From contig OY728120.1 of assembly GCA_963277665.1 (NCBI GenBank), forward strand, positions 942,945,195 to 943,009,194: a DNA stretch of 64,000 nucleotides, given 5' to 3'. A program made the translations under genes and the position numbers. This DNA comes from Viscum album. Taxonomy: Eukaryota; Streptophyta; Magnoliopsida; Santalales; Viscaceae. A model generated the notes under the pieces. That model saw nothing but the letters and a program-made list of their open reading frames with translations, was not told the DNA's origin and did no database searches. This document shows, in pieces, positions 35,071 to 48,108 of this stretch (position 1 is the stretch's first letter; every line of letters begins with the position of its first letter).

Positions 35071-35344
35071 TACCCTATCCATGATAAGGAGTGAAAGAGA
35101 CATAATACATAGGGATTTCCAATGGATGAATCTTGAATTCATAAGGGGCGGTGTGAAATTATGACTTTTCTAAATGAATCCATAAGATTCCATTTAGGTA
35201 AAGGACAAATAATAACATAATGATTCTACATAAATGTTAAAAATTTTATTGAATATTTTTCGATTCAACATTGGTAAATATGGAAATAAATTTTTTTAAA
35301 AACACATATATGCCCTGTAAAAACATAATAATGAAATAAATTTT

Positions 35345-35507
35345 GGTTGATGCACATTTCTCATACTTATCTATTTTTCAAGAATTAAGAATATGTATAA
35401 TGTTCAAAAAACCTTGGCTGAGATTACATGAACCGAAAAATTGTAGAATGTGTATCTCAATGCTTGGTATTCTAGAAAGTTACGGGTGAATGATAAAAGA
35501 CTATGTG
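35345..35507 (+). pseudogene. Element E integrase zinc finger, left part of split gene
   Basis: DAHFSYLSI and YMNRKIVECVSQCLVF correspond to the HHCC zinc-binding domain (EAHSSxYSIHP ... EFVSKCLVC). The last Cys is replaced by Phe. Similarity runs up to element C's first base and resumes at 47229. Confidence 0.75.
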
Positions 35508-38500
35508 TGTAACATTCAATGTTAATAAAGAATATGTCATTTTCATATTTATTTATATTTGTGTCTTAAATATTAATTTTACATTAATGGGGATTCCATT
35601 TTTTTTGAGTACCCGATAAAAAACAACGGGTTTCGTTGAAATCTTATGTTGCACACAACTCTGAATTATACTGAAAAAATAATAAAATATTATTATTTTA
35701 AATTATAGTTAACGCCTAACTATTGTAATGGAAGGAATGAATATATCTGAATACAATATGATTTTACATGTTTTTTAAATGTTTTTACATTTATCCAATA
35801 AATTTTATAGTCTTCAAATAAGAAAGAATCCAATTATAAGCATTAATACTCTAATATTTCTTAAAGGGTTGATTTAACTCCTTTTAATGGTGATTATTTT
35901 TTAAATATATTTTTTGTCATTTTTATATGTTTTATTTCAGAATAAAATATTTTTCTTTAGAATTTGGACAGAAAAATTTACTTTGGATGAAATTTTTCTT
36001 TTTTCTAATAATATTCATTTTTATGAATTGTTAAAAATACAACATTTTAATTCAAAAATACTTTTAATAGAATTTTTTTTTATATAGTGAAGCTGCTATA
36101 TTAATTGGTTTTAGAGTTTAATTAGATTATATTTTTCCATTTAATTCAATATTGGTCATTGGATATTATTTCACTCTAAAATTGGACATAAACAAAGGAC
36201 AATATTTTGATAGTTATTATTTCTTAAAAACATGCTTTTTATTTTGAAAATGGGAATTAATTATAAATTATCTTTTGAAAATATTGTGTTATGAATTTGT
36301 ATTAATGGATTCAATATTTTGAATCAGGAGGTCGAAAATCTAAAAATGTGAATTTTATTTTTAGATATTTTTAATATTTACTTCAGTAAATATATTTTTT
36401 ACCATCATTAAAGGATAAATCTGGTAAATAGCGGTGAAAATAATATTATAATAATATTAAATTAACCTTATTCCTATCCTAAATTGATTTTATGATACAT
36501 GTACGACCATGGGAATCCTTGGGTCTTTTTGGGGATCCCATGGAGCCACATTGGAGTGATAAAGACACTTTATAATAATTAATTTAATGTAAAGACAATA
36601 ATTACATAAACATATATCCTTTAGTAAATAAATTATTACCTTGGGTAATTTTTGTTATCTATTAAACTAAAATATTCATTTGAAATATAAAATAATTTCC
36701 TATATCATTGTATTTTATTTATAATTTTAATACATTAAAAAAAAATATTTATGACACACTGATGATGTAGTGATTACCTTATTAATAAATGATTTAAATA
36801 AGTGACACTATAAAATTTATAAAACCATCCAAAACTTGTCCAATTATTATTGGAAGATTTTATTTCGAACAAGAAAAATTTTATCCTTTAATTAAATGTT
36901 TTTTGGACCTTTTGAAACAGAAAATTAGTTTATAATAAAATAATGCTTCCAAACATTCCTAAATGGATCATCCATCCTCTTATAATAATCTATCACCTCT
37001 AATCCATTAGTCACACCTCCCAAGTCCCATGGATCATCCAAAATATACCCAAATAAAATCTCAATATTCCTCTATTACAAATAGAAGTCTTACCTTAGGT
37101 AGAAAGGACACCAATAAAGCCGTTTGGTTCAAAACAAAGGGAGTTAGCCGATTTAATGGTAATGTCTTCTCTTTAATCCTTTTCATTTATTTTACTTCTC
37201 CAACCACATAAACTATCATTATTACTTTATTTTATAGAAACCAAATTATCCTCAAAATAATTTTTTGCTTTGATGAGAAGGATTTGAACTACACACACAA
37301 ACTCCTCCATCTAATGGTTAAAGAACACACTGTTTCTGTGGACGACGAACTACAACCTCACAAAATGATGATTTTAAATATTCGCCTACATCCTATTATG
37401 GTGTCTATTAAGATGGAACAATATTTATATGTGATATATATTATATTTATAACATCAATATCATTCTTTATTTTTCATTTATATCATACCATTATGGTTT
37501 CTATAATCGGTAAATACGATAATTTAATTTGAGGAAGTGCGGACTACCTACCCCTCAAAGTTATATGAATCATTCATTCAATACATGGGATGTATAAAGG
37601 ATTGAGTTAATAAAATTATATATGATATTATATAGTAATTATAATATAACTATGTATCATTAAGATTCTATTAAATTAAAATACAAAATAGAAATTAAAG
37701 TAGCGTAAATGCGTATGTACGACTCACCGTCTCCATCAACGGTGCATTTAATTTATTATCTCCTGATGTTATGTACTATTATAAATACATATATATACAA
37801 GATATATACGATATATATGATATGTAAATCCTGAATATCATTAAGGATATAATGGAATTTTGACAACATGAACAACTTGTAATTATAATAAGTTAATTTT
37901 TGACTCAAGTACCAAATATCGACAAAACAATTGTTACTAACATAAATGATTATAAAATGTTTATAACCTAGTAATAAGTGATATAAAAGGAATAATAATC
38001 CATAAAATGGTTCTGATGAATGTATAACTTAACTAAACATTGTTATTCAGGAGATTAAAGAATGAATGGGGCTAGTCGGACACAAGGTAAGGAAATTCGT
38101 CTCAATATAATTTCATTGAGGAATATTTTGATTTATACACAGCTTTATTTTATATAGTGTATAAACTCCATTGACTTTTCATTTTCTTCAAAGGTAATAA
38201 TTTTTTCTATATAGTTTTTTTTAAACAACAATGGAAATGTTTCTTTTTTTAACATATGCTGCGAAAATGACCTTTCTATCGCCGTGAACATTAGTTGATA
38301 TTTGGATTCCTTAACAAGTTGTAATGTTTTAAAAGGAAAATAAATACCATATACTCATTTACATATTTGGGTATTGAAAATTATTTTGATAATGGATTGA
38401 TTATGTAAATATATTTAAATGAAATATTGTGATTTCAATGTGTAAATGTTATTTTCCCTTTATATTTATTTTATGTGTTGTGAATATGTCATGGTTTTTG

Positions 38501-39142
38501 TACATTTTTTACGTATAAGGGTGGTTCTGTGATAAACCAGGGTGGGTGAGACCAAGATAGATCTCCAAAGAAATGGGTGATATGATAGAGGTAAATGTTA
38601 ATATTTTTCCTATGAGATTTATAGAGTATACTGTGATAGATATTCCAAGCATAACTCCCTATGTAGTTGTGATAGCTAAAATGTAAGTATGATATGGATG
38701 CCACAAGTTTCCTTTATGATTTATGATATTTATGTGTTATTCATAATTCTTATTATTTAATGTGGTGTGTTAATGATCTTATGCTTGGTATATATCATAT
38801 TACTAATGTTTTCCCTCTTTATTTAATAATCATTACTAAGCTTTTATGCTCATCCCAGGTTTTTTAAATTTTTTCCACATGACTTAAATATGAATTGGGT
38901 CAAGGATGGGATCAAGGAAATGTCATGCTTTCTAAAACATGGGACTAGACATGACACTTTTTTTCAAGACTTTTTACTTAATGAATAACTGGATACTGTG
39001 AATAAGTGTCTACCTGTATTATTCATGTTGTTATGTATATATAATTACATAATTCACTAAAGCCACAAACCTGAAAAGATCTTCAATGTGAATTATTATC
39101 ATAATTCAAGATTATATACTATTTTAAGTTCAGGTCCTTATA
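35508..39142 (+). repeat. Element C 5' LTR
   Basis: It begins TGTAACATTC and ends GTCCTTATA. It contains TATAATA at 36981, the leader motif ending GCCGATTTAATGGTAAT at 37126-37163, and the CpG-rich block GCGTATGTACGACTCACCGT from 37711. Each feature has a counterpart at the same offset in the 3' LTR. Confidence 0.92.
37711..37745 (+). promoter_or_regulatory. Conserved CpG-rich LTR block (C 5' LTR)
   Basis: GCGTATGTACGACTCACCGT is followed by CTCCATCAACGGTGC. Near-copies lie at 75-102, 5431-5466, 5622-5649 and 45791-45825 in LTRs of A and C. It has kept CpGs where the surrounding LTR has lost most. Function unknown. Confidence 0.6.
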
Positions 39143-39144
39143 GT

Positions 39145-39156
39145 TGGTATCATAGG
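39145..39156 (+). other. Element C primer-binding site (tRNA-iMet)
   Basis: TGGTATCATAGG follows the LTR end by two bases. It differs from TGGTATCAGAGC at two positions. Confidence 0.88.
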
Positions 39157-39499
39157 TCATTTTAGAAAACATTAGGAGTTAAAAATATTGTTAAATTAAT
39201 GTCCATAAATTAATTTATTGTCAAATTTAAATGGTATAGCATTTTTAGATTACCATGTTGCATTGCCAGAAATATTTCAGAGTTCAGAATGGTTTTCTGC
39301 AGAGGAAACATGGTGTCTATGATAAGACGACATCAATTATAAGACCACCTTCCAAATCCAAAACCAAAGATATTCAGAATCGTTACTGAATAGTTTGTTA
39401 TAGTGATGGAACAATTTACTCAGGCAATAACTAGTGGAGGTATCCATGCACGAGATCATCCAGATCAACCATAGAGATACATGTCAGTGCTGTAGAATT

Positions 39500-40250
39500 T
39501 CATGAGGCCACATCCACTCTCATTCAGAGGATCATCTGACCTTGTTCTAGCTAAAGGGTGGATTAAAGGATCGGGGATGATTTTTGATGACAATGGGGTG
39601 TTCATAACATAAACTGTTTTGTCTTTCTGTTTACCATTTTGAAGGTGGAGGTGATCAGTGGTGGTGAACGGTGAAAAATATTAGGTATAGATAGATGATT
39701 GATGCTCTTGATTGGGAGGATTTGAGAGGTATGTTTCATGAGAATTTTTTTTTATAATTTGGGTGATCTTATGATTGAAAAATAATTCTTGAAATTATGA
39801 TAGGAAGATGAATCAGTAGCTACTTATGATGCAAAATTCACCCAACTGGTAATGTATGATCCAAATTTCATATAATATCTTCATAGAAAAATCAACAATT
39901 TATACTAAGGATTAAGTCAAATGTATAAAATGGCATTAGCTTCTCGTGAGTTCAAAAGTTATGAAAAACATGTTCGATGTGAGGAGAAGGTGTAAATGGA
40001 TTTCGCTGATTATCAGGTGTTCTTTGACAAAAAAATAATAATATGTCTTTGTGGGAGAAAAAAGAGAAGAAATCTTAAAAATGGTACTATGGTATGAAAA
40101 TTTAGTTTACAATTTGAGAAATTTGTGGTAAAAATCACATAGGGGAATGTCTTTTGAATTCTGGTAAGTGCTACCGATGTTGTAAAATGGGGCATATGGA
40201 TCGTAATTTCACTAAAAATGATCAAGGTAATGGTAAAGAAAAAACTTGAT
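39500..40250 (+). pseudogene. Element C gag fossil
   Basis: FMRPHPLSFRGSSD and LAKGWIKG..MIFD (39508-39590) match the Gypsy gag opening. WEDLRGMFHENF and DESVATYDAKFTQL (about 39700-39860) match the C-terminal half of the gag core. A zinc knuckle at 40169-40210 reads C, C, H, F at exact CX2CX4HX4C spacing, so only the last Cys is lost. Stops and frameshifts separate the blocks. Confidence 0.85.
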
Positions 40251-40424
40251 TTACAGTCAGTAAAATGTTTTATGTGAAATGAAATTGATCCTTATACAAA
40301 TGAGTGTCCAACTCAGAACTCAACTAATGTATAGAAGACAGACTACTAGCTGGAAGGGGTGCTAAAATCTTTTGCAACTACCTCATAAAATTTTTGTCCA
40401 TCAAATGATGTAGTATCGGGTATA

Positions 40425-40790
40425 CTATTTGTTTATTCATATTATGCCAATGTGTTTTTTGATTCAGGTCCTACACACTCTTTTATTTTTGTAAAGTATT
40501 CTAGTAAATTGGGAATTCCTTCTCAAGGTACAAATCCCGATCTTATGGTAAAAATACTGGGAGGAAATGTTGAGACATAAATAAATTATAAGAACCTTCT
40601 TGTCATTTTGTGTAGAAAGAAACTACCTAGAAACATGATAGTTTTTCATCTAGTAGAGTTTGATGTTATTTTTGGTAAGGATTATCTTTCTATTTATCAT
40701 GAAATGGTTGACTGCAGATCTAAAGAGGATTCATTTCATAATGAATTTCAGTTTATGTGGAATATTGAATCCTTAATTTTGATAACATAA
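40425..40790 (+). pseudogene. Element C protease fossil
   Basis: The active site FFDSGPTHSFIF has its DSG at 40461-40469 and an otherwise normal loop (family DSGATHSF). The frame continues through IFGKDYLSIYHEMVDC (family VILGMDWLxxxxAxIDC) to a stop at 40788. One earlier in-frame stop lies near 40578. RT continues in the same frame after two more stops, so pol was one reading frame. Confidence 0.85.
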
Positions 40791-40844
40791 AAGGAAGTTG
40801 AGAAACAAGTAAAATATGGAAATCAATGATACCTTACACATATT

Positions 40845-41620
40845 GTGGAATACAAAAGAACTATTCATATTAATGATGTGTCAGTGGTAATTTATCTTGA
40901 TGTTTTTCTTGAGGATTATTCTGGTATTATACATTATCGAGGAGTTGAATTTATTGTTGACGTGGTTCCTGATGATAAGCCAATCTCAAACCACCCTTAT
41001 CGAATGACACAATTTGAACTTTTAGAGTTAAATAAGAAATTGTATGAGTTAGTTGATAAAGATTTCATTCGAACTTTCACATCACCATGGGGTGATCCTG
41101 TCTTGTTTGTTAAAAATTAAGATAGTTCAATTAAACTTTTTATTTATTATAGATAGTTGAATAACATAACTATTAAGAACAAGTATCCTCTGCCTCATAA
41201 TGATGATTAATTTGATCAGCTCCAGGGAGCTCATTATTTTTTGAAGATTGACTTGAGGATGGGGAACCATCAGTTGAAACATTTTGAAGACCACGTTTCA
41301 TACTAGATATGGCCATGATGAATTTCTAGTAATACCTTTTGGGTTAACCAACGCACATACTGTATTCAAGGATCTTATGAATGGAATTGTATGTGAGTTC
41401 CTAGATACGTTTTTTGTTGTGATTATTAATGATATTTTGGTTTATTCCAAAAGTTAAGAGGAACATGAAATTCATTTAAGGGTAGTCTAGAAAACTATAA
41501 AATAAAATAAACATTTTGGGAAATTTTGAAAGTGTGAGTTTTGGTTACAAAAAATTTCATTACTTGGTCACATTGTTTCAATAATGGCTTGACTATTGAT
41601 CCTACTAAAATAAAATTTGT
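40845..41620 (+). pseudogene. Element C reverse transcriptase fossil
   Basis: Blocks in order: VFLEDYSGI, VDVVPDDKPISNHPYRM, FELLELNKKLYELVDKDFI, SPWGDPVLFV, then after TAA at 41118 [33 protein letters not shown], a small out-of-frame deletion near 41283, [17 protein letters not shown], and [11 protein letters not shown] at 41422-41456. The active site is FIDD in the family and here IIND, so the first of the paired Asp is now Asn (41428-41430). Most of the connection domain (roughly 85 residues) is deleted near 41620. Confidence 0.92.
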
Positions 41621-41624
41621 TTAA

Positions 41625-42005
41625 GAATGGCGTGTTTGTTATCTATAGTGATGCTTCATTGAAAGGAATTGGTTGTTTCCAAATGAAGTATGATCAAGTA
41701 ATATATTATTATTCATATCAGTTGACACCTCACTAGTTAAATTACCCAACACATGATTTGGAAATAGTTGATGTTGTTTTTTCATTAACAATTTAGAGGC
41801 ATCATCTGTATAGAGTAAAATGTGATATATAAACTGAAAACAAAAGATTGACCTATAAATTCAATCTGAAAAACTGAACATGAGACATAGGAGATGGTTG
41901 GAATTAATCAAGGATTATGATTGCTCAATTCATTACAATCCATGAAAGGAAATTAAATTTTCTGATGCTTTGAGTCAAAAAATTAATGCTACATTATCAT
42001 GATAC
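41625..42005 (+). pseudogene. Element C RNase H fossil
   Basis: VIYSDASLKGIGC (first catalytic Asp kept), YPTHDLEIVDVVFSL, RHHLYRVKCDI, RHRRWLELIKDYDC and FSDALSQK follow Gypsy RNase H order in nearly one frame. Stops replace Trp, Glu/Gln and Gly positions. It joins the truncated RT directly. Confidence 0.9.
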
Positions 42006-42249
42006 GTTTGGAACCAGATTCTTTGATTAATGACTTGATGATCATTGTAATAGAATTTTATGGTGAATGAATTTTTCTTATTTTGTTTCAGGTGTCAGTG
42101 CAATCATATCTATTAGACAGAATTAAGAAATAACATAAGGAAGACAGTGAGTTGCATAAAATGGTAGAGTTGGTTCATAAGGGTATGTTTCGTGATTTTA
42201 ACATGGATATTGATTGTATTTTGAGATATGGAAAGATATTATGCATGCC

Positions 42250-43530
42250 TTTATATTTGTAGTTGAATAACGAGTTGTAATATAAAGTTTATAGTTCTCC
42301 ATTTTCAAATCATCCTAGAAATACTAAGATGTATAGAGATCTTTAGGACTGTTACAGCTGGGATGGAATGAAAAGAGATATTGTTGACTTTACTATGAAG
42401 TGTTTGACTTATCAATAGGTTAAAATAGAGAAGATGTTAACAAAAGGGATGATTCATTATTTACCTGTGACAGAGAGGAAATGGTAAAATATATCCATGG
42501 ACATAATTGTTGGATTATGAATGAAATCTCAAGTTATTAATGCAATCTCCGTTATTGTCGATCGATTGACTAAATATTCTCATTTTCTTCCTATTCAGGA
42601 TACTTTTTCTATAGATCAACATTCTAGGTGGAATATTTTAGAGATAGTATGGATTCATCGATTTCCCTTATCTATTGTATCTGATCATGATCCTAAGTTT
42701 ACATCTAACCTTTGTAAAGGACTTCAGAAGTTATTGGGTACTGAATTAAATATTAGTATAACATTTCATCCTTAATGAAATTGGCTGTCAGAACGAACAA
42801 TTCAGACATTGGAATATATTCTACATACTTGTTCAATAGATTAGCAGGGATATTGGGACCAACATATTTCTTTGGTATAATTTTCTTATAATAATATTTT
42901 TCACTCCAGTAAACAAATGCCGCCATTTAAGGCATTGTATGGAATGAGATGTCGAACTATAGATTTTTGAGATGAAGTGGGAGAAAGGAAGTTGATGGGA
43001 CTAGAATTGGTAGAAGAGATGGCAGAAAATGTTCAATAGAATCAGAAAAACATTATAATAGAACAGAGTAGGTAGAAATTGTTTTGCAGATAACTGGAGG
43101 AGGGATATTTCATTCGAGGTAAGTGATGATATCTTCCTAAAAGTTTCTCAATGGAAGATTGTGATGTGTTTTGGTAAGAAGGGAAAGCTGATTCTGAGGA
43201 TAATTAGACCTTATGAAATTTTGGAGAATTTTGGAATAGTTTCCTATAGAGTGTGATTACTTCCCTGTTTATCCTAGAAACTTATTTTTTCATGTTTCAT
43301 TGTTAAGAAAGTATATGTCAGATCCATCTCATATTTTGAGCCCATAGGTAGTTTAGTTGGAAGAGAATCTCTCTTATGAGGAACAACAAGTCTGGATTAT
43401 TTACCGAATAGAGAAAGTGATTCAGAATAAGTAATCTATCAGGTAAGGGTATTGTGAAAACCCATATGGATTAAGGGACAATGTGGGAATCTAAAAATTC
43501 TTTGAGAGACAAATACCTCAATTCATTTGA
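42250..43530 (+). pseudogene. Element C integrase with chromodomain-like tail
   Basis: Zinc finger: HPRNTKMYRDL, GMKRDIVDF, KCLTYQ (last Cys to Tyr). Core: D at 42500 (SMDI), VIVDRLTKYSHFLPIQ, D at 42683 (VSDHDPKFTS), E at 42791 (SERTIQTLE). All three catalytic residues are present and in one frame, broken only by stops. It continues with PPFKALYGMRCRT, a frameshifted C-terminal domain (GKLILRIIRPYEILENF), DPSHIL, LEENLSYEEQQV, and a chromodomain-like end with stop TGA at 43528. The first open run is 42521-42775. Confidence 0.92.
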
Positions 43531-43567
43531 AAAGTGGATAAAATTACAAGGACACAATCTTCAAAAT

Positions 43568-43577
43568 GCGGGATGGA
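43568..43577 (+). other. Element C polypurine tract
   Basis: GCGGGATGGA directly precedes TGTAACATCC, 38 bp after the pol stop. Confidence 0.75.
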
Positions 43578-46500
43578 TGTAACATCCTATGTGAATAAAG
43601 AATATGTGATTTTCATATTTATTATTATTTTTGAATTAAATAATAATTTTACTGTAAAGGGGTTTCCATTTTCAATGGTGTACATGATACATAACAACGG
43701 GTTTCATTAAAATCATACGTTGCATACAACATTTAATTATACTGAAAAATGATTATATAATATTATTATTTTAAATTGTAGTTAATTCCTTTCCGTTGTA
43801 ATGGAAGTAATGAACATAACTAACAACAATGTGATTATACATATTCTTTAATTGTTGTTACATTTATCCAATAAATTTTTTAGGCTTAATATAAGAAACA
43901 ATCCAATTTTAAGCATAAATATTCTAATATTCTTTAAAGGGTAGATTTATTGCCTTTTGATCTAAAACCATTTTTAAATATAGTTTTTGTAACATTTATA
44001 TGTTCTATTGGAAAAAATAATATTTTTATTTATAATTTGGACTTCAAAACATACATAGGATGGAATTTTGGTATTTTTCTTGATAATGTTCATTTATTTA
44101 GGAATAGTGAAAAATACATCATTTTAATTCAAAATTGCCTTTTAATATAATTTATTTATACAGTTTGAATATTATTTTAAAGGGTTTTAAAGTGTAATTT
44201 GATTACATTATTACCATTTAATATAATTTTGGTCATTTTACGTAATTTCAATATTAAATTCAACATAAATAATGTTAAATCTTTTGAAAGTTATTTTTTC
44301 ATAAAAACAGGATTCCTGTATTGACAACGGGAATTAATTTTAAATTAATTTGTAACACCTCTGTGTTTTGAATTTGGAAAAAATGATTACCTATTTTGAA
44401 GAAAGTTTTTGTGGTTTTGTAAATATGTAACTTTTATTTTTAGACATTATAAATATTTACATCAGTATATATTTTATTTACCATGGGTAAAGGATAAATC
44501 TGGTAAATAATGGTAAAAAATAATATTATTATATTTTTAAATTAACCATACAATTGTACTAGGCCTATTGAATGATAAATTTTTGACCATGGGAATCCTT
44601 TGGTCGATTTCAGGACCTCATGGTGACACATATGAGTGATAATGACACATTATATTAATTAATTTAATGTAAAGACAAAAATGACATAAACATATATCTT
44701 TATGTACATAAATTTTTACATATGGTTATATAAATTATATATTATTGTATAAATAATAATTTGAAATCTAAAAATATTTCACAAGTCATGGTATTTTATT
44801 TATAATTTTTATACATCATATAAATAACAATATTTATGACAAAATGATGATGTGATGATATCCTTTTAATAAATTATTTAAATAAATAAGATTATAAAAT
44901 TTAAAAAACTTTCCAAAACCAGTCCAATTATTCTTGTATGTATTTATTTTAAACCAAAGTCTTCTTATCTTGGAATTTAATGTGTTTTGGTCCATATGAA
45001 GATGAAAATCACTTTATAATAAAATAATGTTTTCATACATTCTTAAAGAGAACACTCTCCCCCTTATAAAAACCAATCTCATAAAACCCATTTCTCACAC
45101 CTCTCAAGCCCCTTGAATAATCTAAAATATACCCAAGTAATCTACCAAGATACCTTTATTCCACCTAGGATCCTTACCTTTGGCAGATATCAGTTTAATA
45201 AAGCCTTTCTGTTCAAACCAATGAGAATTACCCGATTTAATGGTAACATCTTCTCTCAAGTCCTTTTCTTTTATCTAACTTCTCCACCCCCAAAACTCTT
45301 TTTATTAAATTATCTTATAAAAACATCACTATCCTCAATATACTAGTTTTTTTATGAGAATTATTCTAACTACACTTACACAAAACACCATCTAATGGGT
45401 AAAGAATATACTATTTCTGTGGACGGCGAACTACTGCATCACAAAATGATGATTGTTCAATCTTATCATACCACCTATTATAGTGGAAATTAAGAAGAAA
45501 ATATATTTATATGTGATATATATTATATTAATATTGTCTCTTTACTTCTTCTTTTTTCATTTTAGAATACCTTTAGGATTTCCATATTGGGTAAATACTA
45601 AAATTTCATTTGAGGAAATGCGGACTACCACCCCATCAAAGTCACAAGACTCGGTTATGCCACACGTGGGATGTAAAAAGGATAGAGATAATGAAATTAT
45701 ATATGATATTATACTGGAATCATAATATACTTGTGTGTAATATCGTTTTATTCCATTAAAATATGAAATATAATTGAATGTAGCGTTCATGCGTACGTAC
45801 AACTTACCGTCTCCATGAACGGTGCATTTCATTTATTATCTCTAAATGTTATGTATTGTTTTCAATACATATATATACTGTAATTATATGAAACATATGA
45901 TATCTAAATCATGAATATCATTTTGAAGATAATGGAATTTTTAACATATGAATAACTTTTAATTATAATAAATTACTTTTTCACTCAAGAAACAAATATC
46001 AACAAAATGACAATTATTAACTTAAATGATAATATAGTGTTTATAACATGGTAATAAGTGATTTAAAAATAATAATAAACCTAAAAAAGGTTATGAAGCA
46101 AGTAGAAATAAATTTTAGTTTTTTATTCAAGTAATTAAATAATGAACATGTCCAGTCGGACACAAGGTAAGGGACATCATCTCAATATCATTTCATTGAG
46201 GGATATTTTTATTTATATATGAAATTATTTTATACGGTGTATAAAATCCATTTTATTTTCATTTCATTCAATGGGAATTTTTTTTTTACAATGAATTTTA
46301 CTATAATACATTGGGAAATTTTCTTTTTTTAATGTAACCAGTTATACTGACTATTCCACCGCCGCGAGCATTATTTGATATTTGGATACCTTAACAAATT
46401 GTAATGTTAATAAATGGAAAATAAAAAACATAAACTATTTTATGTATTTTGGTATTGAAAATGGTTTTTATAATGGATTTATTACGAAAATTTATTTAAA

Positions 46501-47228
46501 TGTTGTATTGTGATTGGAGTGAGGAAATGATATCTTTTCTTTATATTTGTTTTCTATGTTGTGGATATATTATGGTTCTTATACATTATTTATGTATACG
46601 GGTGTTTCCATGATAATCCTAGGGAGGGTGAACCTGAGATTGATCTTGGATGCATTAAGTAATGTGATAGAGGTAAACATTATTGTTTCTCCTAAGAAAT
46701 TTATGGAATATACTGTGATGGGTATTCCAAAAGTAAGTCCCTATGTAGTTCTGAAATCTACAATTTCACAACGATATAGATGCTACACGTTACCTTTATG
46801 ATTTTTGATTTATATGTGTTACTCACAAATAATATGATTTCATGAGGTATGTTAATGATCTTATCCATGGTATGTGTTGAAGGACTAATGTTTTAATTAT
46901 TTATTTTATAATCCTTAATGAGATTTTTTATGCTTATCCCATGCTTTTGTCATTTTTTTTCTTCACATGATTTAAGATGAATAGGTTCAAGGATGGGATC
47001 AAGGAAAAGTTAGGCTATCTAAAACATTGGACTTGACATGACTCTTTTTTTCAATATTTTTTTTTATGAAAACAATTATTACTTAGTAGAAGTTTATATA
47101 TGTAATATTCAAGTTGTTATGTTTAAGTTATGACCTAATTCTCCAAAGCTCTAAACCTGAAAAGATACTTAATGTGAATTGTTAACATAATTCAATGTTA
47201 TGTAATGTTTTAATGTTAGGTCCTTATA
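43578..47228 (+). repeat. Element C 3' LTR
   Basis: It begins TGTAACATCC and ends GGTCCTTATA. It carries TATAAAA at 45065, the leader motif AATTACCCGATTTAATGGTAAC within 45211-45247, and the CpG-rich block at 45791-45825. Short open stretches at 45113, 45453 and 46547 are chance frames. Confidence 0.92.
45065..45071 (+). promoter_or_regulatory. TATA box of element C 3' LTR
   Basis: TATAAAA occurs in CTCCCCCTTATAAAAACC. The 5' LTR has TATAATA at 36981-36987. Confidence 0.6.
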
Positions 47229-47645
47229 AGTATTATGTTGAAAAAATCACTATTACCAATTTGGTAATGGGAGACAATCACTTTTTATTTCATCACGGGA
47301 ATCCCAAAAATATATAAATATTATAATTTTATTTGGGTTACTGTTGATCACCTTATGATATTAGTTAATTTTATTACTAAAAAAGAACATATCTTCCTTG
47401 ACTAACTCACCAAAATATAAATAAGCTATTTTTTGAGACAATATGGAGGACCGATATTCATTATATTTAATTATAGTTGTATATTAATCCTAATATCCGA
47501 GAAAAGTATCACCAAATAATTGGAAAAAGCTATGTTTCAGTACTCTGAATCACCCAAGGAGGATAGAATGTCTTAATGGACCATTCAAATAGTATATAAC
47601 ATAGTGAAATAGTTATTTTATGAATTTAAAATTATATTGGGATTT
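47229..47645 (+). pseudogene. Element E integrase core, middle part of split gene
   Basis: Starting just past element C: LLPIW.WETITFYFITGIPK (the family's first Asp is Tyr here), FIWVTVDHL, LRQYGGPIFII (family RLHGVPVSII), a lost second Asp, and PKEDRMS.WTIQ where the catalytic Glu region has a stop. Similarity fades at about 47640, where the next insertion begins. Confidence 0.8.
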
Positions 47646-48092
47646 ATGGCACTGAATTACACTTGATGCTGAAAATTACCCCCATCAGGAAAACCATGCC
47701 CATTATCCAACTTGACAAAGCATTCTGAAAATGAGAAGAAAGGTGCACTATAGTTTTGAGAATTTTGAAAAAGCTTAAAATAAGTGAATAAGATGTCCAT
47801 GTTGCTTGTAAGAAATAGAATTTGAGAACTAGATCCTTATGTATTAGAAATGACTTCAATATTTCACATTATGTGAATGACACTCAAATAGATAAGGAAT
47901 ATATGTTCCTAATTTCCATATTTCTTGCAAGAAACACAATCCATGGTAAACCCTTTAGATCGAAAGATATGAATTCAACCAGAACCATGATTTAACATTC
48001 TCCATAAATAATAATAAGGTGGTTATGAAGACATAATATGAATCTTGAATATTTCAAGCCATCACTGAAGATTTTTTTTATTTATTGAGGCC

Positions 48093-48108
48093 CCCCCACT
48101 TCTGGGGG
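48093..48108. repeat. CCCCCA/TGGGGG hairpin with CTTC loop
   Basis: CCCCCACTTCTGGGGG is a perfect 6-bp GC-rich stem with a four-base loop, unusual in this AT-rich setting. It lies inside the unidentified block. Confidence 0.7.

Larger units (their letters stand above)
35508..47228 (+). mobile_element. Element C, Ty3/Gypsy LTR retrotransposon inserted in E integrase
   Basis: LTRs 35508-39142 and 43578-47228 (3635 and 3651 bp) flank a 4435-bp internal region with PBS, gag, PR, RT, RNase H, integrase with chromodomain-like tail, and polypurine tract. The pol order PR-RT-RH-INT is Gypsy. LTR copies are clearly more diverged than those of B. No convincing target duplication remains (ATGTG on the left, AGTAT on the right), but host integrase similarity on both sides proves the insertion. 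Confidence 0.93.

Noticed and set aside
35503..47233. ATGTG / AGTAT as a target duplication for element C
   Set aside because: The two pentamers do not match. Insertion is better shown by the continuity of the host integrase.
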